Source: an uncultured Fluviicola sp. (GTDB lineage Bacteria > Bacteroidota > Bacteroidia > Flavobacteriales > Crocinitomicaceae). Taken from it: a stretch of DNA of 64,000 bases. Made by a program: the position numbers and the translations under genes. The stretch is from the NCBI RefSeq assembly GCF_946478805.1, contig NZ_CAMLDC010000018.1, forward strand, positions 32,512 through 96,511. Reading direction: 5' to 3'. Position 1 is the first letter of the stretch; every line of letters begins with the position of its first letter. Positions 46,643 through 53,628 of this stretch are shown here, piece by piece. The notes beneath the pieces were generated by a model. That model saw nothing but the letters and a program-made list of their open reading frames with translations. It was not told where the DNA came from and did not search any database.

Positions 46643-47992
46643 TTATTCAGGAAGAATCAGGTTTTGTTCAGTGCTTTTTTTTAGCTTGCTAAATACGAAT
46701 AACAAGAAGAAAGGAAGGATAGGAGCCTTTAATCGCGCTAGTACGCCGAATAGTCCGGAGGTTAGTCCAACAAAATATGCTAGAATCAATACAAACAAGA
46801 TACAAAAAATAATAAAATCCTTTGTTTGGCGATCTTTTTTTAAAAGAACAAGGTTTATCTTCTTTCTTCTTCTGATGATTGCTAAAGTAAGTAAGAGGAA
46901 AAGTGTACTTTCAAGACCGTTAATAAGCATCAGTGCATTATCGGCTTCCCAAATAAAAGGTCTGTAAATGGTTGTTAGAATCGCATTCGGAATAACAGTA
47001 ACCATTGTAACGGAATTGACCTCGGAAATTCCTAGATCGTAACGCTTTCCTGTATACCCTGTATTGTTTTGGAAGTCCAAATAAATGGTATTGGCTGTTT
47101 CAGTCAGATTATTTGATGAAAATTCACCAAATAAGGTAGAACCGCTCATAAAAAAGGCAATGCTGGAAAGGGCAATTAGGATCCCGGTAATGCGAGTTAA
47201 TAATTTAGTGATAAATGGTTTTTTATTGTTTAGTCTGAATATAATTAGGATAAATACAGGAACAGCTATCGGTAATAGTAAAAATGATCGTGTAACAAAA
47301 ATGAACCAAAATCCAATTAAAGTTCCAATAATTGTCTTGACATTATATTGTCTTTGAAGAATCTTAAATAATCCCATAATTACGACCAATAAACTAGCAT
47401 ATGTAACGGAATCTTTCATGATGCCTGTGCACCAAAATCCTACGGTTGGAATGAATAAAACTGCGTAAGCTATATACTTTGTCTGGATACTTAGGAATGA
47501 ATTTAGAAAACGGAAGAATTTCCATGAAATAATTGAAGTGATGACTGAATAGAACAGATTCAGAGTTAGATAACTTTTGAAAGTGAAGAAAGAGATGGGA
47601 CTACTCAATTTACAGATAAACCATGAGTTAGGTTCATTGTAAATCCAAACAGGAGGTATTCCCGTCTTATAATTGTAATAATGAGGAATATATCCTTTTG
47701 TAGCAGGATTAAATAATTCATTCAGATAATTCAATGGAGATTCGTAACAGAGATTGTTTAAGGTGTTGGCGCCCTGCCAATAGGCAGTTGTATCTCCACC
47801 TCCATAATTGTAGATGTAAACATATGCCATTGAAAATCCCATGAAAATTTTCCAGAAAAAGTGAGGAAGAAAATAACGATATTCTGGATTTTCTTTGTTC
47901 TTAAGATAAATAAGAATCGCAATCAGACTAAATAGAATGAAGTAAGCAGTAAAGAAAATATAATCATACAGGGTAAACTCTGGATATTTCAT
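46643..47992 (-). CDS. multi-pass membrane protein, candidate polysaccharide polymerase
   Basis: Predicted 449 aa with about 10-11 hydrophobic segments, a Tyr/Trp-rich loop near residues 60-130 (YIYNYGGGDTTAYWQGANTL, WIYNEPNSWF) and an Arg/Lys-rich tail. It has no strong family motif I can name. Position at the head of the glycan cluster, size and topology suit an O-antigen polymerase (Wzy or EpsG-like), but this is inference. It starts 2 bases after the rlmH stop, which ties the cluster to rlmH transcription. Confidence 0.7.
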   Translation of the reverse strand: MKYPEFTLYDYIFFTAYFILFSLIAILIYLKNKENPEYRYFLPHFFWKIFMGFSMAYVYIYNYGGGDTTAYWQGANTLNNLCYESPLNYLNELFNPATKGYIPHYYNYKTGIPPVWIYNEPNSWFICKLSSPISFFTFKSYLTLNLFYSVITSIISWKFFRFLNSFLSIQTKYIAYAVLFIPTVGFWCTGIMKDSVTYASLLVVIMGLFKILQRQYNVKTIIGTLIGFWFIFVTRSFLLLPIAVPVFILIIFRLNNKKPFITKLLTRITGILIALSSIAFFMSGSTLFGEFSSNNLTETANTIYLDFQNNTGYTGKRYDLGISEVNSVTMVTVIPNAILTTIYRPFIWEADNALMLINGLESTLFLLLTLAIIRRRKKINLVLLKKDRQTKDFIIFCILFVLILAYFVGLTSGLFGVLARLKAPILPFFLLFVFSKLKKSTEQNLILPE

Positions 47993-47994
47993 GT

Positions 47995-48468
47995 CTACTG
48001 ATGATGATACGGTTCATTTCTCAAAATAGTCATCGCGCGATATACCTGTTCAATAAAGAACAAACGGATCATCTGATGTGAAAAGGTCATCTGGGATAAG
48101 GAGATCATTCCGTTTGCCCGTTGGTAAACTGCGTCGCTGAAACCGTAAGGTCCACCGACTACAAAACAAATCTGTTTGCCACCCCGATTGAACTGGTCCT
48201 GAAGATAACCTGAAAATTCAAGGGAGCTGTAACCCTTTCCGTTTTCATCCAATAGGATAAGGGAGTCGGTAGGGCTGATCTTTTCCAAAATCAATTCCCC
48301 TTCCCGTTGTTTGATTTGGTTTACAGATAAACTTTTTGCCTGTTTGATATCCGGAATGATTTGCAGTTGAAATGGAATATAATGCCGTAGCCTTTTTAAG
48401 TACTCCTGTTCGCCGTCCTCCAGAAATTTCTTTCCTGTTTTACCAATACAAAGTAATGTTACCTGCAT
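47995..48468 (-). CDS. rlmH: 23S rRNA (pseudouridine1915-N3)-methyltransferase RlmH
   Basis: Predicted 157 aa, SPOUT-fold enzyme that methylates pseudouridine 1915 in helix 69. The C-terminal knot is conserved: ICFVVGGPYGFSDAVYQRANGMISLSQMTFSHQMIRLFFIEQVYRAMTI in the family order (glycine-rich GGPYG, then SLSxMTFxHQ). A TATATTCG element lies 4 bases before the ATG (48473-48480 minus). Head gene upstream of the glycan cluster on the same strand; divergent from DUF4783-nadC. Confidence 0.96.
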   Translation of the reverse strand: MQVTLLCIGKTGKKFLEDGEQEYLKRLRHYIPFQLQIIPDIKQAKSLSVNQIKQREGELILEKISPTDSLILLDENGKGYSSLEFSGYLQDQFNRGGKQICFVVGGPYGFSDAVYQRANGMISLSQMTFSHQMIRLFFIEQVYRAMTILRNEPYHHQ

Positions 48469-48472
48469 GCAA

Positions 48473-48480
48473 CGAATATA
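48473..48480 (-). promoter_or_regulatory. -7 element at the rlmH start
   Basis: TATATTCG on the minus strand, one mismatch to TAnnTTTG, ends 4 bases before the rlmH ATG. If used, the transcript begins at or within a base or two of the start codon. Confidence 0.4.
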
Positions 48481-48602
48481 CGAAAATTGTTGCTAGTCAT
48501 TAATCCGCATGAATCATTCGTCTTTGTTTTAGTTTTTCGTTGGTTGAAGACAAGCTAATCTATTGAAACAGTAGAGAATTTCGGTGATTTGATTTTAGGC
48601 AC

Positions 48603-48610
48603 TATATTTG
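48603..48610 (+). promoter_or_regulatory. -7 element upstream of DUF4783 gene
   Basis: TATATTTG, an exact TAnnTTTG match, 29 bases before the ATG at 48640. It argues against the upstream in-frame TTG at 48589, which would lie before the promoter. The -33 box is weak (TTCG, 19 bases upstream). Confidence 0.5.
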
Positions 48611-48639
48611 TTGCTTGGGGTCAAATAACAATTGAAAAT

Positions 48640-49017
48640 ATGGGCTTTGTTTTATCATTAATAGCTTCTTTTATTTTATCACTTCATACTGTCACTGATG
48701 CAAGTTTCACAGCTGTCGAACAAGCATTTAACAGGGAGGACGCCGCAAAGATCATTTCTTATGGAAAAGATAAAGTATTGCTTCAGATTCAAGGCAAAGA
48801 AGGCATTTATGCGCAGTCCCAGGCAACTCAATTGTTGAAAGATTTCTTTAACCGAAAGCCGGTTTCGGGTTTTCATTTCACATTCAAAGGCAGAGAGAGT
48901 GATGATTCTCCCTTAACTACCGGAACCTATTCTTCCAAAAGCGAGTCTTTTCGTGTAACCATCAAATGGAAACACATGGGGTCGGAATTGAAGATCGAAT
49001 CGCTCTCAATAGAATGA
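48640..49017 (+). CDS. DUF4783-family exported protein
   Basis: Predicted 125 aa from ATG 48640. The first 20 residues are a signal peptide (FVLSLIASFILSLHTVTDA). The mature part contains SFTAVEQAFNREDAAKIISY, LKDFFNRKPVSGFHFTFKGR and SFRVTIKWKH, which matches DUF4783, a Bacteroidota family with a cystatin/NTF2-like alpha-beta fold (family knowledge, tentative). Function unknown. Often seen next to nadC, as here; the gap is 66 bases and contains a separate promoter-like element. Confidence 0.75.
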   Translation: MGFVLSLIASFILSLHTVTDASFTAVEQAFNREDAAKIISYGKDKVLLQIQGKEGIYAQSQATQLLKDFFNRKPVSGFHFTFKGRESDDSPLTTGTYSSKSESFRVTIKWKHMGSELKIESLSIE

Positions 49018-49051
49018 TTCAAAAATCATGAATTCAAAGACCTTTTTACAT

Positions 49052-49079
49052 TTTGCCTTTTGAATTTTGAATAACTTTG
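49052..49079 (+). promoter_or_regulatory. promoter of nadC with near-zero leader
   Basis: TTTG (49052-49055), 16 bases, then TAACTTTG (49072-49079), an exact TAnnTTTG. The nadC ATG is only 4 bases later. An in-frame stop TAA at 49072-49074 excludes a longer protein, so the start is fixed and the mRNA, if made here, is almost leaderless. Confidence 0.6.
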
Positions 49080-49083
49080 TTCC

Positions 49084-49917
49084 ATGTTTGATGAAATTGT
49101 AAAAAATGCCCTTCAAGAGGATTTGGGGGATGGAGATCACTCTTCTCTGGCTTGCATTCCTGCAAATGCTTCCGGAACTGCAAAATTACTCGTGAAGGAT
49201 ACCGGGATTCTTGCAGGTGTCGAAGTTGCGAAGAAAGTTTGTGAGCTGGTAGATTCCACCTTGGTTTTTGAAGAGATATTAACGGATGGAACTTCGGTGA
49301 AACCAGGAGATATCGCTTTTTATCTGAAAGGAAGTGCGCGATCCATTTTGGCAGCAGAACGTACCTTGCTGAATTTCATGCAGCGCATGTCAGGAATTGC
49401 GACCCAGACAAAGAGCTATGTTGATTTATTGGAAGGCACCCGAACAAATTTATTGGACACCCGCAAAACAACTCCGGGAATCCGCTTCATGGAAAAGTGG
49501 GCTGTCCGGATCGGAGGAGGAATGAATCACCGGTTTGCACTTTACGATATGATCATGTTGAAGGATAATCATGTGGATTTTGCCGGTGGAATCAAGCAAG
49601 CAATTTTAAGAACCCGGGAGTATTTGAAATCTACCGGAAAAAAGTTGAAAGTAGAGATAGAAGTCCGTAACTTGAAAGAACTGGATGAGGTTTTGGAAAC
49701 AGGAATGGTGGACCGGATCATGTTGGACAATTTCACTCCCGGCTTGTTAAAAGAGGCAATAGCAACAATTGACGGTCGTTACGAAACGGAGGCTTCGGGA
49801 GGAATTACGAAAGAAACGATTCGTGCTTTTGCAGAAACAGGTGTGGATTTCATCTCGGTTGGTGCATTAACACACAGCTTTAACAGTTTGGACATGAGTC
49901 TGAAAGCAACTTTCTAG
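49084..49917 (+). CDS. nadC: nicotinate-nucleotide pyrophosphorylase (carboxylating)
   Basis: Predicted 277 aa. It makes nicotinate mononucleotide from quinolinate and PRPP in de novo NAD synthesis. Motifs: ALQEDLGDGDHSS at the N-terminus, AERTLLNFMQRMSGIAT, LLDTRKTTPGIRFMEKWAVRIGGGMNHRFALYDMIMLKDNHV (the core signature, containing the phosphoribosyl and quinolinate contacts), and ASGGITKETIRAFAETGVDFISVGALTHS. No nadA or nadB is nearby. Convergent with the SpoIIE gene, with both stops in one CTAG. Confidence 0.97.
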   Translation: MFDEIVKNALQEDLGDGDHSSLACIPANASGTAKLLVKDTGILAGVEVAKKVCELVDSTLVFEEILTDGTSVKPGDIAFYLKGSARSILAAERTLLNFMQRMSGIATQTKSYVDLLEGTRTNLLDTRKTTPGIRFMEKWAVRIGGGMNHRFALYDMIMLKDNHVDFAGGIKQAILRTREYLKSTGKKLKVEIEVRNLKELDEVLETGMVDRIMLDNFTPGLLKEAIATIDGRYETEASGGITKETIRAFAETGVDFISVGALTHSFNSLDMSLKATF

Positions 49918-51983
49918 TTCAAATCGATCAGCATCATACAGATATCGTCCAATTGTTCTTCTTTTCCCATCCATTTCATTAAACCTTGTTCAATTTTCTG
50001 AAGATGGTTTTGTGGATTTGGATCATATTCTTCAATAACCAACTTCTTCAATCCGGGAGTTTTCAATTTCTTTCCTGATTTTTCACCGAACTGGTCAATG
50101 CATCCGTCTGAAAACAATAAGATGCGCTGATTTTCTTCATAACGTATTTCATGCAATTCAAATGCTAAACTGGATTCCGATTTACCAACGGGTCTTTTCG
50201 TCGGAGGAATGACTTGAATTTCTCCTTCGTTTATGATCCAAAGAGGATTGTTCGCACCACAAAAACGCAAAATCTGTTTTTCAGAGTTATAGCACGCTAC
50301 CGAGATATCCATTCCATCGGACAATTCCATGCCATCTGTTAAGAGATAGTTTCTCAGATAGGAGCTGACGCGGGTCAATAGGTCTGCAGGATCTGCATCC
50401 TCCAGTAAGCGGGCAGATTCATTCAGTGCATTCATACATAAAACGCTCATCATGGCTCCCGGAACACCATGTCCCGTGCAATCGGCAACAGCGACAAACT
50501 TCCAGATATCTTCCCCGATCCGGATGCGCTTGACCCAATAGAAATCTCCTGCAACGATGTCTTTCGGATAATAGAAGACATTTAGTTTAGGGATGAGATT
50601 TGAATAATAGGAGCTGCTTGGTAATAAGGCATTCTGAATTCGTTTTGCATACAAGATACTGCTCGTAATCTCTTCATTCTTATGTTCCAGCTCATTCCGC
50701 TGCTGAATGACTTCTTTCGTTCTCAATTCAACTTCGGCTTCCAACTGTATGTTCAGATTTTCCTTTAGTTCATTCGCCTCTGCAAGTACTGAAATGGAGG
50801 CATCATTCATTATTTTGAATCGCTGTAGTATCCCGAATGTCAAAATGATCATTTCCACTGCAAATCCGATCTGTAGGCCATTATCTGCCAGGAAACTGTT
50901 CGGGATGACGCCAAAGTTCCGGAGTACAAAGGCAAAAACAGAGATTTGCAGAATGGAAAATGCAATCAGGTAGGATTTGGCTGTTCTCGAACCTGTTTTC
51001 AAAGTGATAATCAATGGATAAATAATGAATAGATTCAAAATCAGGGTCATTGCATTTACAGTGATTGCCGAAATATTCATAAAGGATGTTCCCGGAATCA
51101 GACTCAGGAAAACATTAAGCAATAAAATAACCTGAATCGCTCTTACTATCGGTTTGATCTTAGGGGTGTTGATATGCAATTCGAGATAACGATAGGTAAA
51201 GTTCAGGAAAAACAAAACGCCCAGCGATGCCAGGATCGGATTTGCCCTATTCGAAATGAAATACTGGTCTGTCCAAAGCCACGTTGTTCCGAAACCCAAC
51301 AAAGACATTTGGAGTAGGGTGAAGGAAGCTCCATACAAAGTATAGATATAAGCAATTCGTTGACGAAACAGGATTCCGATAGCTAAATTGAGAATGATAA
51401 TGAAGATCATCACCCCGAATAACAAACCATAGAACACTTGCTTATTTCCATGTTTCACCTGGATGTACGAACCTTTTTCAAGTGAACTCTGGAAGTAGAA
51501 CTGCTCACCTCCGTTATTGACCCGGAACAGGAAGCCATTGGTGCTGTGTGGATCCAATCTTAATGGGAAAATCAATTCGCGATTTCCATTGTAACGCCAT
51601 GCAAAAGGTCTTTGGTCTCCACCGTGCGCAACCGGTATGAACGTACTGTCTCCAATTCGTTTATAGACATCCACTTCATCGATTATCGGATTGCTTAGTT
51701 TGAGCATCCGGATAAGTCGTGACTTGGAAAGGTTTTTGGTTTCAAAATAGAACCAGACATCCTTTGTCTCGAAACCCAGGTTCACCATTCGGGAATTGAT
51801 TGGCTTGAACTGATTTAAATGCGATTTAACAACTTGAACGTTCGATTGATGGACTGAAGTGATAAAGTACTTTAGTTGATTGCCCTCCAGTTTCAGAAAG
51901 TCATCGTGCTCGGTTATTGAGACTTGTGCGCTCGAAAGTAAATGAACAAAAGATAAAATAAATACAACTAAATAATTTTTCAC
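49914..51983 (-). CDS. 7TM-DISM receptor with SpoIIE/PP2C phosphatase domain
   Basis: Predicted 689 aa, start codon GTG. Signal peptide (residues 1-19), an extracytoplasmic 7TMR-DISM sensor (about 25-160), seven hydrophobic helices (about 180-390) and a coiled coil (about 395-450, ELRTKEVIQQRNELEHKNEE). The C-terminal PP2C-type serine phosphatase (about 465-685) has metal-binding Asp in GDFYWV, DCTGHGVPGAMM, LLFSDGCIDQFG and DDICMM. Such proteins transmit an outside signal by dephosphorylating anti-sigma-antagonist-like partners. Last gene before a convergent nadC; no partner visible nearby. Confidence 0.92.
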   Translation of the reverse strand: MKNYLVVFILSFVHLLSSAQVSITEHDDFLKLEGNQLKYFITSVHQSNVQVVKSHLNQFKPINSRMVNLGFETKDVWFYFETKNLSKSRLIRMLKLSNPIIDEVDVYKRIGDSTFIPVAHGGDQRPFAWRYNGNRELIFPLRLDPHSTNGFLFRVNNGGEQFYFQSSLEKGSYIQVKHGNKQVFYGLLFGVMIFIIILNLAIGILFRQRIAYIYTLYGASFTLLQMSLLGFGTTWLWTDQYFISNRANPILASLGVLFFLNFTYRYLELHINTPKIKPIVRAIQVILLLNVFLSLIPGTSFMNISAITVNAMTLILNLFIIYPLIITLKTGSRTAKSYLIAFSILQISVFAFVLRNFGVIPNSFLADNGLQIGFAVEMIILTFGILQRFKIMNDASISVLAEANELKENLNIQLEAEVELRTKEVIQQRNELEHKNEEITSSILYAKRIQNALLPSSSYYSNLIPKLNVFYYPKDIVAGDFYWVKRIRIGEDIWKFVAVADCTGHGVPGAMMSVLCMNALNESARLLEDADPADLLTRVSSYLRNYLLTDGMELSDGMDISVACYNSEKQILRFCGANNPLWIINEGEIQVIPPTKRPVGKSESSLAFELHEIRYEENQRILLFSDGCIDQFGEKSGKKLKTPGLKKLVIEEYDPNPQNHLQKIEQGLMKWMGKEEQLDDICMMLIDLN

Positions 51984-52085
51984 AATGAAGGTTTAGTGTG
52001 CAACGTTCCAGTATACCAAATACGCAATTACCAATGAATTGGTTTTACGTTAAATATAAAAATATTTTATAATGATTGGTTCTGA

Positions 52086-52460
52086 TCAGTTGTCCAGGAG
52101 TTCATCTTCTTCATCCTTATCCCGTTTAAATGGATTTACAAAGTATGAAAAGCCGGTAATTGCAAGACCGAGAATTAAAATATAGGAGGAATAATTCAGC
52201 CGCAATGTTTGAGTCACAAAACCGATGAATATAACCAGGGAACCGATCCAGAACAGAAGGTTGAATTCTTCCCATTTATCCTCCGGAATAAAACGGAACT
52301 GGAGAAGGCTCAGGAGAAGTCCCAGTCCGCCAAAAACATAAAAACCGATTCGTATTGCATTCGTAATACCAAAGGTGTTATGTGAGTAGAGTAAAACAGC
52401 ACACACCATTCCAACGATATAACAAATTGTGGAAATGTTTTTTAGTTGTTTGGCTAACAT
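52086..52460 (-). CDS. small membrane protein of unknown function
   Basis: Predicted 124 aa from ATG 52460; a longer in-frame start overlaps the upstream gene by 62 bases and is not preferred. About four hydrophobic helices (STICYIVGMVCAVLLYSHN, IGFYVFGGLGLLLSLLQF, FWIGSLVIFIGFVTQTL, YILILGLAITGFSYFV) and an acidic C-terminus (KDEEDELLDN). Hairpin-like 4-helix topology with N-in and C-in is likely. It begins 4 bases after the DEAD-like gene stop, so they are cotranscribed. No family recognised. Confidence 0.75.
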   Translation of the reverse strand: MLAKQLKNISTICYIVGMVCAVLLYSHNTFGITNAIRIGFYVFGGLGLLLSLLQFRFIPEDKWEEFNLLFWIGSLVIFIGFVTQTLRLNYSSYILILGLAITGFSYFVNPFKRDKDEEDELLDN

Positions 52461-52464
52461 GCGC

Positions 52465-53076
52465 TCATAATTCAGAAGTTTCGTAAAAGGTACAAATATC
52501 CTCGCAAAAAGTTTCAAGTCGTGCATGTGTTCCTTCCGAAAAAATCAATTTTTGACATTTCGGCAAGCTTTCCGCAATTCGTTTAATATACTGAATGGTG
52601 ATCGGGTTTTTGCAAATGGTTTCTGCCTGATCAATAATCACCAGGCTCAACTGGTTTATATGGATTCCGTTCTGATTATACAATTCCAATAATCTCTTTG
52701 GATTTCCAATGATTATTTCAGAGCCTTCAAAAATGGCATTGCGTTGTTCAATGATCTTGCTTTTATCATCCGCAAGTTCAATGGTTACATCAGTTCGTTT
52801 CATTAAGTGTTGAAACGATTTCACTTTGTCACGGGCACTTTCCCATGATGGAGTAATCCATAGAACGCGGGGAGATCCTTCAAGCATTTCCGGAGCTCTC
52901 ATAAACGAAATAAAATGAAGTCCGTCAATCAGTTCCTGATCAAGTGTTGCGAAAATCAATTGATTTTTTCCTTGTTTGGATAGTTTGATTAATTTTTGTT
53001 GTCTTTCAGTATAGCCTTCAAGGCCCGACTCTGCAAGTATATTTTCCAGTCGATGGTTTAATTCTTCAAACTTCAT
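52465..53076 (-). CDS. degenerate DEAD-box RecA-like domain (ATPase motifs lost)
   Basis: Predicted 203 aa. The order of helicase motifs is recognisable: an F at residue 3, a Q-motif-like GYTERQQKLI (21-30), a motif Ia-like ITPSWESARD (74-83) and Ib-like NPKRLLEL (125-132). But motif I is ATLDQEL (43-49) instead of AxxGxGKT, motif II is IIDQAE (147-152) instead of DEAD, and motif III is SEGT instead of SAT. The second RecA domain is absent. It therefore should not hydrolyse ATP; it may be an RNA- or protein-binding relic. Middle gene of a three-gene unit. Confidence 0.8.
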   Translation of the reverse strand: MKFEELNHRLENILAESGLEGYTERQQKLIKLSKQGKNQLIFATLDQELIDGLHFISFMRAPEMLEGSPRVLWITPSWESARDKVKSFQHLMKRTDVTIELADDKSKIIEQRNAIFEGSEIIIGNPKRLLELYNQNGIHINQLSLVIIDQAETICKNPITIQYIKRIAESLPKCQKLIFSEGTHARLETFCEDICTFYETSEL

Positions 53077-53094
53077 ACTGCAAAATAAGGCAAA

Positions 53095-53526
53095 TTATTT
53101 TGTTTTCGGGCGAGTCAATGTGAAGAGACCGTCGTTTATTTTGTAGTCCCAACCTGTTAAGGTTTTAAATAGTTGCACATATCTCAGAAACAAGACGGAT
53201 CTTCTGTTGAATAATTGATCGTTTTCCGAAACCGGAACAAATTCAATACTTTGGCAATAAGGTGTTTGTTCTATGAAATCAAGCAGGATTGCCACAACGG
53301 TAGCCATTACTTTATAAACATCCCCTGTATTCATTGTTTGATACTCATCCCGATCATGACTTTTCAGGCTCAGGTCGACGATGTAGTTCATGATATGACT
53401 GTTTTTCTGAACAAACTGAACACTGTATTCGTCACCGTGTAAATTCACAAAGCTGTATTCACGGATTCCGATAAACGCAGGTCTTTGAAATGCATAAGGA
53501 GTAGCAAACGTAACACGAGGTTTCAT
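53095..53526 (-). CDS. conserved-looking protein of unknown function
   Basis: Predicted 143 aa, no signal peptide or membrane segment. A beta-rich N-terminal half (RVTFATPYAFQRPAFIGI, YSVQFVQKN) is followed by a long helix (VYKVMATVVAILLDFIEQT), a strand (SIEFVPVSEN) and a helix with RRSVLFLRYVQLFKTL. No family recognised. First gene of a unit with the DEAD-like and 4-helix membrane proteins (gap 18 bases). Codon use and frame look genuine; the M43 terminator is about 50 bases upstream. Confidence 0.65.
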   Translation of the reverse strand: MKPRVTFATPYAFQRPAFIGIREYSFVNLHGDEYSVQFVQKNSHIMNYIVDLSLKSHDRDEYQTMNTGDVYKVMATVVAILLDFIEQTPYCQSIEFVPVSENDQLFNRRSVLFLRYVQLFKTLTGWDYKINDGLFTLTRPKTK

Positions 53527-53572
53527 AAGGTGAAAGTAGTAATTTCCAAACGAATAGCGAATGATTTAAATG

Positions 53573-53608
53573 AAAAAAGTCCTGACAAATAAATGTCAGG
53601 ACTTTCAT
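53573..53608 (-). terminator. intrinsic terminator after the M43 protease gene
   Basis: On the minus strand AAAGTCCTGAC (53605-53595) pairs with GTCAGGACTTT (53586-53576) around an 8-base loop, followed by a run of T. It lies about 22 bases after the protease stop. Confidence 0.9.
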
Positions 53609-53628
53609 ATGTATAAGTTGAATCTTAA

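Noticed and set aside
32216..47992. Genomic island with insertion sequences or integrase
   Set aside because: The glycan cluster looks AT-rich, but no transposase, integrase, tRNA end or flanking direct repeat was found.
52461..52526. Longer start for the 4-helix membrane protein
   Set aside because: It would overlap the DEAD-like gene by 62 bases; the ATG at 52460 gives a 4-base gap and begins just before the first helix.
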